A stretch of DNA of 64,000 nucleotides from CAZKBP01 sp964551015 (GTDB lineage Bacteria; Bacteroidota; Bacteroidia; Cytophagales; Microscillaceae): assembly GCA_964551015.1 (NCBI GenBank), contig CAZKBP010000001.1, positions 248,001-312,000 of the forward strand. Direction: 5' to 3'. This document shows positions 7,815 through 16,258 of this stretch, in pieces. Position 1 is the first letter of the stretch, and each line of letters starts with the position of its first letter. A program made the position numbers and the translations under genes. The notes beneath the pieces were generated by a model, which saw only the letters and a program-made list of their open reading frames with translations, had not been told where the DNA came from and did no database searches.

Positions 7815-9284
7815 ATGATTAAAACTGTAGATTTAGACGAAAGCTTAACTCTGGATGATTACGAACTTTACGCTAATCTGATTATTCCCATTAACGAACT
7901 CAGAAAAGAAGCCAAGAAACTGATTCCAAAAGTGCAAAATCATAAAGTGTGGATGATTAACTCCACAGCCCAAGGAGGAGGGGTTGCCGAGATGCTTCCT
8001 CGTCTGCTTTCTATTCTAAGGGAACTGGGTTTGAATATCGAGTGGGGAGTGATTAAAACCGAAGAACAGGGATTTTTCAAATTAACCAAAAAAATTCATA
8101 ATCTGATTCACGGGCAGGGAGAAGCTTTTTTTTCAGAAGAAGAGACGGCACTTTTCGAAAAAGTAAATCGTGAAAATGCCAAGCACTTCCTCAACTTGCT
8201 TAACCCTGAGGATATTGTAATCATCCACGACCCGCAGCCCATCGCAATGGTGCATACCTTGAAAGAAGCTATGCCCGATTTGAGAGTGATTTGGCGCTGT
8301 CATATTGGCCTGGGAAAAAAAACACCCCAGACCACCGCGGTTTGGAAGTTTTTACAGCCTTACTTAGAAAAATACGACCACAGTATCTTCACGGCCTCTG
8401 AATATATTCCAGACTATATAAGCGGAAATGTATCTATCATCCACCCGAGTATCGCCCCGCTGAGCCACAAAAACCGTTATCTTTCTCTCGAGAAACTAGC
8501 TGGAATCTTACAAAATGCTGGCCTCGATCCCGATGGTCACGAAGCAGTTGCTCCTCCCTTTACACACGGGGTGAAGCGATTACAACCTAATGGCAAACCA
8601 GGCTCTCCGTCTCTACCCGCGGGAATAGATTTGCTCTACACGCCCACGATTACCCAGATTTCTCGCTGGGATCGCCTCAAGGGTTTTCGTCCACTTTTAG
8701 AAGCCTTTGCTTATCTCAAAAAAAACTTAAACCAACACACTTATCAATCCGAACGGCATAAACGCACCTTGGAGGTCATGTGTCTGGTGCTAGGAGGGCC
8801 TGATCCTGATTATGTAAAAGATGACCCCGAGGGGCAAGAAGTTTTTAATGAATTAAGTGATTTTTATCAGAAACTTCCTGAGCCTATCCAAAAACAAATC
8901 GCCATTCTGCAATTGCCCATGCAATCGGCCAAGGAAAATGCTTTGATTGTGAATGCCCTGCAACGCTCCTCAGCCCTTGTGGTGCAAAACTCTCTTCAAG
9001 AAGGTTTTGGCTTGACAGTAACCGAGGCCATGTGGAAAATTGTACCCGTACTCGGCAGCAAGGCCGTGGGAATCCGCCAACAAATCCGAGACGGGATTGA
9101 TGGAAGGTTAGTAGCCAATGCCCAAGATCCAGAAGAAGTGGGACAAACACTGCTGGAAGTATTGGGAAAACCCAAGGAGCTAGAAGTATACGTGCAAAAT
9201 GCACAAAAGCGAGTGCTGAATGACTTTTTGGTCTTTACACAGGCGCGTAAGTACCTGAACTTGTGTTGTGAAGTAATCTCCTGA
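7815..9284 (+). CDS. GT4 glycosyltransferase of the trehalose synthase (TreT)/trehalose phosphorylase type
   Basis: The 489-residue product is a retaining GT-B glycosyltransferase resembling TreT-type trehalose synthase, which joins nucleotide-glucose or glucose-1-phosphate to glucose. Near residues 50-75 it has NSTAQGGGVAEMLPRLL followed by GLNIEW, and later DIVIIHDPQPIAMV and VIWRCHIGL, all typical of this group. The C-terminal domain has ITQISRWDRLKGFRPLLEAF and the nucleotide-sugar binding E-x7-E segment EGFGLTVTEAMWK. A loop near residues 230-270 (HEAVAPPFTHGVKRLQPNGK) looks like a lineage-specific insertion. The start is placed at ATG 7815 (MIKTVDLDESLTLDD); an open frame runs on to 7695 but those codons overlap the RNA candidate. 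Exact donor is uncertain. A separate OtsAB-type enzyme is encoded at 48618-50804. Confidence 0.8.
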   Translation: MIKTVDLDESLTLDDYELYANLIIPINELRKEAKKLIPKVQNHKVWMINSTAQGGGVAEMLPRLLSILRELGLNIEWGVIKTEEQGFFKLTKKIHNLIHGQGEAFFSEEETALFEKVNRENAKHFLNLLNPEDIVIIHDPQPIAMVHTLKEAMPDLRVIWRCHIGLGKKTPQTTAVWKFLQPYLEKYDHSIFTASEYIPDYISGNVSIIHPSIAPLSHKNRYLSLEKLAGILQNAGLDPDGHEAVAPPFTHGVKRLQPNGKPGSPSLPAGIDLLYTPTITQISRWDRLKGFRPLLEAFAYLKKNLNQHTYQSERHKRTLEVMCLVLGGPDPDYVKDDPEGQEVFNELSDFYQKLPEPIQKQIAILQLPMQSAKENALIVNALQRSSALVVQNSLQEGFGLTVTEAMWKIVPVLGSKAVGIRQQIRDGIDGRLVANAQDPEEVGQTLLEVLGKPKELEVYVQNAQKRVLNDFLVFTQARKYLNLCCEVIS

Positions 9285-9290
9285 AGTGAA

Positions 9291-9411
9291 AGGAGCTAGC
9301 ATTGGGAAACTAAGCATTAGGATTCAGAAGAGAATAGTATAACATAAAACTTTCTATCTGGCAACTCCTAACGCCTAAATTCTTACTCCTGACTCGGGAA
9401 TGCTCGCTCCT
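9291..9411. repeat. Imperfect inverted repeat, member of the GAGCTAG intergenic family
   Basis: Arms AGGAGCTAGCATT (9291-9303) and AATGCTCGCTCCT (9399-9411) are complementary at 12 of 13 positions, with further nested complementarity (GCATTAGGA with TCCTAACGC) inside. The right half contains CGCCTAAATTCT (9372-9383), which recurs exactly at 37408-37419. It lies 6 bp after the glycosyltransferase stop codon. Confidence 0.6.
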
Positions 9412-9548
9412 AATTCCTACAAAGAAGTAAGTATTTTTTCAAATTTGCCGTAGCCTTGAGGTATTTTAGCCCGTTTCTTGATATAAAATTTTTGAGTGAA
9501 CATTGCAATGTAATGTTTTGCTCAGTAATCAATATCAATCACCATCCT

Positions 9549-9761
9549 ATGAAACCAAAAAAAGACAAGGATAACATTCTAAAAAATCTGCAAGACATTT
9601 TAGAACGCTCTCAAAAGCTACAACGAGAAGCCCAAGAAGATTTGAAAAGAATCTTAGGCCCTTTCTACGAAGAATTTACCAGTAAGGAAAAATCTTTGCT
9701 CAAGCAACGCCAAGGAAAACTCAACACCGTCAAAGCATCCAAAAACGCTCCCTTCAATTGA
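9549..9761 (+). CDS. Small coiled-coil protein, 70 aa, unknown function
   Basis: The product starts at ATG 9549 (MKPKKDKDNILKNLQDILER) and is dominated by Lys, Glu, Gln and Leu. Residues 8-45 have a heptad-like pattern and probably form one helix or coiled coil; the tail is basic and Ser/Asn-rich. The frame runs back to 9456, but the upstream codons look unlike protein. In size and composition it resembles the 51-residue protein at 1814-1969, though I see no clear homology. I do not recognise a family. It sits alone between the glycosyltransferase and the convergent LytTR regulator. The 182 bp that follow hold nothing I can identify. Confidence 0.5.
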   Translation: MKPKKDKDNILKNLQDILERSQKLQREAQEDLKRILGPFYEEFTSKEKSLLKQRQGKLNTVKASKNAPFN

Positions 9762-9943
9762 ATTTGAAGATACTCGAGGCCATTGTAGATAAGGGCTTCT
9801 ATGAAAATTTAAGGCTCAACCAGCAAAATCACCCACAACCCCGATGATAAAATAGAAATGATCGTCTATCCTCTATTCCCAAAGCGAGGGATAATTTTAG
9901 CAAGCTTAGGTCGCTTCTGATTTCGTGAATACACCCCCACATT

Positions 9944-10669
9944 TTACTGAATAGATAAATGCTGCTTGATCTCGTTTTGATAGGCTCTGCCAATCGGAAT
10001 GGTCTTTTTGCCCACGTGAAGACAAGTGCTTTCGGCCGCACTAATATGTTCTATATTAACCAAATAAGATTTATGGGGGCGGATAAAGCGATTGCCGGGC
10101 AATTTCTCCATCAGGTTTTTGATCGTGCTTCGGATCGAGTATTTCTTCTTCAAGGTATGGATATCAATGTAATTTCTATCTGCTTTGATCCAGCAAACCT
10201 CTTGCGTCTTGATTTTTTGGTGAAGATGTCCGTCTTTTACAAACAAGTAATCTCGCCTGATAGGAGAGGTATTTCCATCAAAAGAAAGATAGTATTTATT
10301 AAAGTTGATGATAGCAACTTCTATGGATGTGTACAAATCTTCTTTTTTAAAAGGCTTGACCAAGTAGCCCTGCGGTAGTGTCTTTTTTGCTTGCTGTACC
10401 GTGTGCTGGTCAGCTCGGGAGGTGATGTAGATAAAAGGTAACCCATATACTTGATTGATCAAGTGCGCCAAATCAATGCCACTTTCTTGCTTATTTAAGT
10501 TGATATCAATCAGCACCAAGTCTGATTTACCTTGTTTTAGATAGCCTTCTGCGCTGGCTAAATCACTGGCTATTCCTGAGATTTCATAGCCCATCTGGTT
10601 GAGCATGCCATGAAGATATTCTGCCATCGTGAGCGTATCTTCTACGATGAGAATTTTAATTGGATTCAT
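9944..10669 (-). CDS. LytTR-family response regulator (REC-LytTR)
   Basis: The 241-residue protein is a two-component DNA-binding response regulator. Residues 1-122 are a receiver domain with acidic residues in ILIVEDT, phospho-acceptor Asp55 in LVLIDIN, a Thr/Ser in YITSRAD and Lys in YLVKPFKKEDL. Residues about 145-241 form a LytTR domain, with VCWIKADRNYIDIHT, YSIRSTIKNLMEKLP and FIRPHKSYLVNIEHI as the recognisable elements. No histidine kinase is adjacent, so it is an orphan; in Bacteroidota the partner is often a LytS/YehU-type kinase encoded elsewhere. Target genes cannot be told from this sequence. Confidence 0.9.
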   Translation of the reverse strand: MNPIKILIVEDTLTMAEYLHGMLNQMGYEISGIASDLASAEGYLKQGKSDLVLIDINLNKQESGIDLAHLINQVYGLPFIYITSRADQHTVQQAKKTLPQGYLVKPFKKEDLYTSIEVAIINFNKYYLSFDGNTSPIRRDYLFVKDGHLHQKIKTQEVCWIKADRNYIDIHTLKKKYSIRSTIKNLMEKLPGNRFIRPHKSYLVNIEHISAAESTCLHVGKKTIPIGRAYQNEIKQHLSIQ

Positions 10670-10827
10670 AAGGAAGAATGTATAAGATTAAGACTGACTG
10701 CACGTGGCTTATCCACGTTTCTATGTTTGTATATGTGTACTAAGATTTGGCTAGGAGGATATGGTCTTATTGAAAGATATCTCACATGTGCATTTTTTGT
10801 GTCAACATCAAGCTTTGTAGGGAGGTA

Positions 10828-11340
10828 CTATCTCTTCATACCGATCACTCCGGCAATGCATTTTCGCTCACTTTCTCTCAGAGAAAAACGAATACGGTAA
10901 ATACCCGTCTTCACACACTCAAAAGCAAGGCTGGCTTCTTGCAAGGTATCTCCGGTCTGCATGGGTATTGCTCGCGCTACTACCTGGTCATGGGCATCTA
11001 CCAGCTCGATGTTGGCCTGAGCATTGGTGTTGGCCTCTGGGTTTAGCATGATTTTGTAGCGAGTTCCCTTAGAGAAAATATAAGAATAATGCTTATTATG
11101 TCCTAAGTTTAGGTGATAACTCTTTAGGTAAGTATAGCCACCGTTTTGCTCCAAATGCTTGACACTTTCCTTCAAACCACGGTGGATTTCGCATAAGCAT
11201 TGCGCTTGTGCATACCAGACACTCAGCAACATCAGCAAAAAAGCCATCAATATTCTGATCAATAGTAAGCGTAAATAGGGGCGAGGAGGTAGCATGGTTT
11301 TGTCTTGGATTTTTGGCGAATTCTGTATTTGAACCATCAT
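10828..11340 (-). CDS. Secreted protein of unknown function, 170 aa
   Basis: The N-terminus has a basic stretch and a hydrophobic segment (LRLLLIRILMAFLLMLLSVW, about residues 23-42) ending YAQAQC, a good signal peptidase I site. The mature part of about 123 residues contains YIFSKGTRYKIMLNP and a C-terminal beta-rich region with TGIYRIRFSLRESE, which suggests a small beta-sandwich exported to the periplasm or cell surface. The start could be the Met at residue 16 (MLPPRPYLRLLLIR), giving a more usual signal peptide. It lies 158 bp upstream of the LytTR gene on the same strand. I do not recognise a family. Confidence 0.6.
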   Translation of the reverse strand: MMVQIQNSPKIQDKTMLPPRPYLRLLLIRILMAFLLMLLSVWYAQAQCLCEIHRGLKESVKHLEQNGGYTYLKSYHLNLGHNKHYSYIFSKGTRYKIMLNPEANTNAQANIELVDAHDQVVARAIPMQTGDTLQEASLAFECVKTGIYRIRFSLRESERKCIAGVIGMKR

Positions 11341-11496
11341 TTTTTTGAATTTTAATACGGACGTAAGAAATCATTTTATTTATAGACATTTACGCCTCGT
11401 GCCAACTGGCTACTGACAAGTGGGGACGAATGACAGACTTTTGTATATCAAAGCTATTCCCAATGAAGTCTATCCTATAGATCAGCCCCGTTAAGC

Positions 11497-11526
11497 TTGT
11501 GCCTAGCCACTTAATTGCTATCTTTG
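11497..11526 (+). promoter_or_regulatory. Bacteroidota-type promoter for the phosphoesterase gene
   Basis: A -33-like TTG (11497-11499) and a -7 element TATCTTTG (11519-11526, consensus TAnnTTTG) are separated by 19 bp, the preferred spacing. Transcription would start near 11533, giving a short leader before the ATG at 11552. Confidence 0.65.
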
Positions 11527-11551
11527 CTCCAACTAAAAATGATGACAAACA

Positions 11552-13441
11552 ATGAAAATCAATAGACTATATTGGCTTTGCCTGGGCTTACTCAGTAGCC
11601 CTTTACAAGCACAAATGTCCACTTCGGCTCCGGAAATCCCAGCCGTTTATCAGAATATAAAACAGGATGAATCAGGTAAGCTTTATGTAGAAAATGCAGG
11701 AAAAAAGGCTTACGAGATAGAACGTCCTTCACCCTTTACCTTACAACAGGCGCAAGGAAGCCCTCGGGGAACCGAGGTAGGAATCGCTTTTGACTTTGGA
11801 GAAAACTTCGCGGGAACGCTCTACTATGGCTTCATCCCGCAGGGAGATTCTAAACATCCGCTACCCGTTTATTTCAAGCGACCCGTGAAAATCGAGGCGG
11901 GTAAAGCTGAGATTGATGTCAAAAATCAACTGAGGGGCAAATACGACATGGTAGGCTGGCAAGAGGCGGCTCAGGGCACGCTCGGCTATCGTGTTATGAC
12001 CGAAGAAGGACTTTTGGTGTATGACGGGAAAGTTACCTTCAAAGGCACAGGCCCTTTTGAAGTGGCTACCAGTATCATCGAAGGGCCATTTGTCAACCTG
12101 GTGACCGAAGAAGGAGTTACCATTTCATTTACCAGCAATCAACCCGTAACGGCATCGGTACGAGTAGGAGAAAAAACATTTAGTGGTTCTGGCGAAACTA
12201 CCCAGCATGAGATCAAGATCACGGGATTGGAAGCCAATCAAGCCTACGATTACACGGTCATTTGTGGTGATATGGAGCAAACTTTTGCCTTTCGTACGGC
12301 TCCCAAATCAGGCAGTCGCACGGCCTTTACCTTTGCTTATGCCAGTGATTCTCGCAACGGACAGGGTGGGGGAGAACGCAATCTCTACGGTGCGAATTTT
12401 TATATTATGAAAAAAATTATGGCTCTGGCTAAATTCCAAAAGGCGGCTTTCTTTCAATTTTCGGGCGATTTAATTAACGGCTATTTGACCAATCCCGATG
12501 AAATGCACCTACAGTATGCCAATTGGAAGCGTGCCGTGGAGCCTTTTGGGCATTACTTTCCTATTTACAAAAGTATGGGTAATCACGAAGCCCTCATGCG
12601 CGTGTTTAGCGATGGCAGTACCACTTACAGCGTAGACCGTTTTCCCTTCGAGAGTGAATCAGCCGAAGTGATTTTTGCCCAGAATTTTGTGAATCCCAAG
12701 AACGGGCCAGCCAGCGAAGATGGGGCGGCTTATGATCCTAACCCTGAACAAATAGATTTCCCTTCTTACGAAGAAAATGTATTCTACTACACGTATGACA
12801 ATGTAGCCGTGCTGGTACTCAATTCTGATTATTTCTACGCACCCAGTACGGGAGAAATCCCACATACCGGAGGAGGACTCCACGCTTACATCATGGATCA
12901 ACAAACCGCCTGGGTGAAAGAGACGATTCAAAAATTAGAAGCAGACGCGAACATAGATCACGTGTTTATTACTTTACACACGCCTTTTTTCCCCAATGGA
13001 GGCCACGTGGAAGACGATATGTGGTACGAAGGCAACAACCAATACCGTAGCCAAGTAGCAGGCAAACCGCTCACGAAGGGGATCATCGAGCGCAGGGACG
13101 AACTCCTGGACTTGTTGGTAAATCAAAGTCAGAAAGTAAAAGCCATCATGACCGGAGATGAGCATAATTACGCCAAAACCGAAATTGGCCCTGATACGCA
13201 AATCTATCCTGAGAACTACTCGGCTCCTAAAATTAAGCTCAACCGTACCATTTACCAAATCAACAATGGTGCGGCAGGGGCACCTTATTACGCCCAGGAG
13301 CAAACGCCTTGGACACCCAAAGTGACAGGCTTTACTACTCAAAATGCTCTGGTCTTTTTTCAGGTGGAAGGCAAAAAGCTGCGTATGGAAGTCCTGAATC
13401 CAGATACTTTGGAGAAAATAGACGAATTAGAATGGAAATAA
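11552..13441 (+). CDS. Secreted purple-acid-phosphatase-like metallophosphoesterase
   Basis: The 629-residue protein has a signal peptide ending at LQAQ (about residue 21), a beta-sandwich / fibronectin-III-like region (about 170-250) and a calcineurin-like phosphoesterase domain (about 255-570). Metal-binding motifs are visible in order: FAYASDSRNG, FQFSGDLINGY, KSMGNHEA, FITLHTPFF and IMTGDEHNYAKTE. This order, with the N-terminal sandwich, matches the purple acid phosphatase group, which hydrolyses phosphomonoesters outside the cytoplasm. No T9SS sorting domain is seen at the C-terminus, so it is probably periplasmic. It is a single gene with its own promoter and terminator. Confidence 0.85.
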   Translation: MKINRLYWLCLGLLSSPLQAQMSTSAPEIPAVYQNIKQDESGKLYVENAGKKAYEIERPSPFTLQQAQGSPRGTEVGIAFDFGENFAGTLYYGFIPQGDSKHPLPVYFKRPVKIEAGKAEIDVKNQLRGKYDMVGWQEAAQGTLGYRVMTEEGLLVYDGKVTFKGTGPFEVATSIIEGPFVNLVTEEGVTISFTSNQPVTASVRVGEKTFSGSGETTQHEIKITGLEANQAYDYTVICGDMEQTFAFRTAPKSGSRTAFTFAYASDSRNGQGGGERNLYGANFYIMKKIMALAKFQKAAFFQFSGDLINGYLTNPDEMHLQYANWKRAVEPFGHYFPIYKSMGNHEALMRVFSDGSTTYSVDRFPFESESAEVIFAQNFVNPKNGPASEDGAAYDPNPEQIDFPSYEENVFYYTYDNVAVLVLNSDYFYAPSTGEIPHTGGGLHAYIMDQQTAWVKETIQKLEADANIDHVFITLHTPFFPNGGHVEDDMWYEGNNQYRSQVAGKPLTKGIIERRDELLDLLVNQSQKVKAIMTGDEHNYAKTEIGPDTQIYPENYSAPKIKLNRTIYQINNGAAGAPYYAQEQTPWTPKVTGFTTQNALVFFQVEGKKLRMEVLNPDTLEKIDELEWK

Positions 13442-13462
13442 TCGCCTGAACTCTTTGAGGAG

Positions 13463-13503
13463 AAGCCTGAGTAGACACCTCTGATCTATTCGGGCTTTTT
13501 TTG
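13463..13503 (+). terminator. Intrinsic terminator after the phosphoesterase gene
   Basis: A 12-bp stem (13463-13474 with 13486-13497, two G-U pairs) is followed by a run of seven T residues. It lies 22 bp past the stop codon. Confidence 0.75.
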
Positions 13504-13520
13504 TGATTTTTTTTCTAGAA

Positions 13521-13543
13521 CACAGAGACACGGAGACACAGAG
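13521..13543. repeat. CACAGAG-type low-complexity intergenic repeat
   Basis: A purine-rich stretch repeats ACACAGAG/ACACGGAG with a period of about 8 bp. A related element is found at 35145-35271, also between genes. Confidence 0.4.
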
Positions 13544-13671
13544 CAAACAGCCGAGACTTGTTTTTGTATTTCGCAACCACAACCCACCATTCACCACTCA
13601 CCTTTTTTCCTAAAAATCCTTATATTGCACAAATTGATCTACATTTTTTATTATTTGAAAATTCTTAGCTG

Positions 13672-15906
13672 ATGGCAAATACGACTAATACAGTTCAAAC
13701 GCATTACCGCACCTGCAATCTTTGTGAGGCGATGTGTGGTCTGGAAATTCAATATGAAGGAAAAAATATTACTTCCATCAAGGGCGACTCTGAAGACCCT
13801 TTCAGCAAGGGGCATATTTGTCCCAAAGCCTATGGACTTAAGGATGTATATGAAGACAAAGACCGCTTAAAACACCCCGTGAGGCGTACTTCAACGGGTT
13901 GGGAGCAAATTTCTTGGGAAGAGGCTTACGAGGAAATTGTCCAAAATATCCGAGGTATTCAAGCCAAGTATAATCACCCGAATGCCTTGGGAATTTACCT
14001 AGGTAATCCGAATGCCCATAATCTGGGTTCTTTCTTAAAAGGGCCAGCTTTTTATCGAGCATTAAAAACCAAGAATCGTTTTTCAGCCACCTCTGTAGAT
14101 CAATTACCGCATCATTTGGCTTCTCTACAAATGTTTGGGCATCAACTGATGATTCCTGTGCCCGATATAGATCGTACCGAGTACTTTCTGATTTTGGGTG
14201 GAAATCCCTTGGCTTCTAATGGGAGCCTGATGACCGTGGCGGACGTGGCAGGTAAAATCAAAGCCATCCAAAAACGAGGAGGTAAAGTGGTAGTAGTAGA
14301 TCCTCGTCGGAGCGAAACAGCGCAAAAAGCCAGCGAACATCATTTTATCCTGCCCGGTTCGGATGTACTTTTCTTACTAGCTATGGTTCATACTTTGTTC
14401 GAGGAAAACTTGGCGCAACCCGGACGCTTGGCCGATATTTCCGAAGGCTTAGAAACTGTAAAAACTTTGGCTCAGAACTACAGTCCCGAACGCGTAGCAC
14501 CCAGAACGGGCGTAGCGGCGAGTCAAATTCGGCAAATCACTCGGGATTTTGCTCAAGCCTCTGCGGCTTCCTGTTACGGACGAATGGGCGTTTCTACGCA
14601 GGCTTTTGGTTCGCTTTGCCAGTGGCTGATTAACGTGATCAATGTGATTACGGGCAACACCGACCGTCCGGGTGGGCCTATGTTTACGCTACCCGCTTTG
14701 GATGCGGTGGGCATTACGGGAGCGAGAGGAGCCGTGGGAAGTTTTGGCCGTTGGAAAAGTCGAGTGAGAGGCTTGCCCGAAACGGGCGGAGAAATCCCTG
14801 TGTCTACGTTGGCGGAAGAAATTCTAACGCCGGGGGAAGGGCAAATCCGAGCCATGCTGACCGTAGCGGGCAATCCAGTGCTTTCTACGCCCAATGGGCG
14901 CCAACTCGATGAAGCCTTTGGTCAATTAGATTTTATGGTGGCAATTGACATTTATATCAATGAAACCACACGCCACGCGCATATCATTCTGCCCTCCACG
15001 GTTGGTTTAGAAAATGATCATTACGACGTAGCTTTTCACTATTTAGCGATTCGCAACACGGCCAAATTCTCTCCCAAATTGTTTGAGCCAGAGGGAGAGA
15101 CCCGCCCCCACGAACAGATTTTTCAAGAATTGTATGAGCGTTTTCAAGCTTTTGACTCGGGTGAGAAGTACGATCTCAAAAAAGAAAAAGATCCTACCAA
15201 GCGGCTTTCCATCGAGGGAATTTTAGATGCGGGGCTTCGTTTTGGACCTTATGGTAGTAAGGGACACGTGCTCTATGGCACAAAACCTTACCAAAATCCC
15301 AAGCAAGGGGTCAAACTCCAAATTTTGCGAGAGAATCCACACGGAATAGATTTGGGACCACTTCAGCCTTGTTTGCCGGCACGTTTATTTACCAAAAATA
15401 AAAAAATACAGTTGGCTCCTGAGATTTTCGTGAAAGATCTATCCAGAGTTGAGCAAACGTTTTTCTCAGAAAACAATCAAGTCAATCAAGCCTTTGATCT
15501 TCTGCTGATTGGCCGTCGTCATTTACGCAGTAATAACTCCTGGATGCATAACAGCACCCGGCTGGTGCGGGGGAAAAATCGCTGCACCCTGATGATGCAT
15601 CCTCAAGACGCTGAGCAGAGAAACTTTGAGAACGGTCAGGTGGTTGAGGTCAGCTCACGGGTAGGAAGTGTACAGATAGAGGTGGAAATTACCGAAGAAA
15701 TGATGCCCGGCGTGGTCAGCATCCCACACGGATGGGGGCATAACCGGGAAAATACGCAGTGGGAAGTGGCCGAAGCACACGCTGGAGCCAGTATTAATGA
15801 TTTAACGGATGAATTGTACATTGACCAACTTTCGGGGAATGCGGCTTTTAGTGGTGTACCTGTGAAAGCAGCGTTGGTAAAAGAAGCACTCGAGGTAGAG
15901 GTATAA
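13672..15906 (+). CDS. Molybdopterin-dependent oxidoreductase (bis-MGD, one 4Fe-4S cluster)
   Basis: The 744-residue protein belongs to the DMSO-reductase superfamily of Mo/W-bis-molybdopterin enzymes. An N-terminal 4Fe-4S site is formed by Cys15, Cys18, Cys22 and Cys50 (TCNLCEAMCG and GHICPKAYG). Superfamily landmarks follow: DPFSKGHICPKA, GNPLASNG, VVVDPRRSETAQKA, NPVLSTPNGR and the C-terminal cofactor-binding segment RRHLRSNNSWMHNS. No twin-arginine signal is present, so it is probably cytoplasmic, like assimilatory nitrate reductases and some formate dehydrogenases. No iron-sulfur or membrane partner subunit is encoded next to it, and the substrate cannot be assigned. It is flanked by single-gene units. 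Confidence 0.9.
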   Translation: MANTTNTVQTHYRTCNLCEAMCGLEIQYEGKNITSIKGDSEDPFSKGHICPKAYGLKDVYEDKDRLKHPVRRTSTGWEQISWEEAYEEIVQNIRGIQAKYNHPNALGIYLGNPNAHNLGSFLKGPAFYRALKTKNRFSATSVDQLPHHLASLQMFGHQLMIPVPDIDRTEYFLILGGNPLASNGSLMTVADVAGKIKAIQKRGGKVVVVDPRRSETAQKASEHHFILPGSDVLFLLAMVHTLFEENLAQPGRLADISEGLETVKTLAQNYSPERVAPRTGVAASQIRQITRDFAQASAASCYGRMGVSTQAFGSLCQWLINVINVITGNTDRPGGPMFTLPALDAVGITGARGAVGSFGRWKSRVRGLPETGGEIPVSTLAEEILTPGEGQIRAMLTVAGNPVLSTPNGRQLDEAFGQLDFMVAIDIYINETTRHAHIILPSTVGLENDHYDVAFHYLAIRNTAKFSPKLFEPEGETRPHEQIFQELYERFQAFDSGEKYDLKKEKDPTKRLSIEGILDAGLRFGPYGSKGHVLYGTKPYQNPKQGVKLQILRENPHGIDLGPLQPCLPARLFTKNKKIQLAPEIFVKDLSRVEQTFFSENNQVNQAFDLLLIGRRHLRSNNSWMHNSTRLVRGKNRCTLMMHPQDAEQRNFENGQVVEVSSRVGSVQIEVEITEEMMPGVVSIPHGWGHNRENTQWEVAEAHAGASINDLTDELYIDQLSGNAAFSGVPVKAALVKEALEVEV

Positions 15907-16221
15907 TATTGAGAATCAGATTTTTGTAGGAAAATGGAGAAGGTTCTAATCTTTCCCATTTTGAGAGCCTTTCTTCTTTTTCCTTCTTTTTTCAAAAAAA
16001 ACCTACACAGTAAAACCTTTTGGCCTCAAAACAAGAATAATATTAACAAGGGAATAGCCACAAATTTTGTACTCAAAATGAGTTTGCTCCCTAAAATTTG
16101 AACATTTCTTCTAAAATCATCTCCCCTGCATCCAAGTATACCTTGACAGGAGGCGTCCGGCCATGCTTCAATAATTATACCATTTTTTTACTTTTTTTTA
16201 TGATTTAATCAAAAAAAGTAA

Positions 16222-16229
16222 TACATTTG
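16222..16229 (+). promoter_or_regulatory. -7 element TACATTTG of the rpoN promoter
   Basis: TACATTTG matches TAnnTTTG and lies 30 bp before the rpoN start. A T-rich stretch ending TTTATG occupies the expected -33 region without a clean TTTG. The remainder of the 352-bp gap from 15907 is AT-rich; apart from a weak possible hairpin near 15931-15979 I see nothing in it. Confidence 0.5.
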
Positions 16230-16258
16230 ACTCAATAATATCTCTAACAAGTTTCCGT

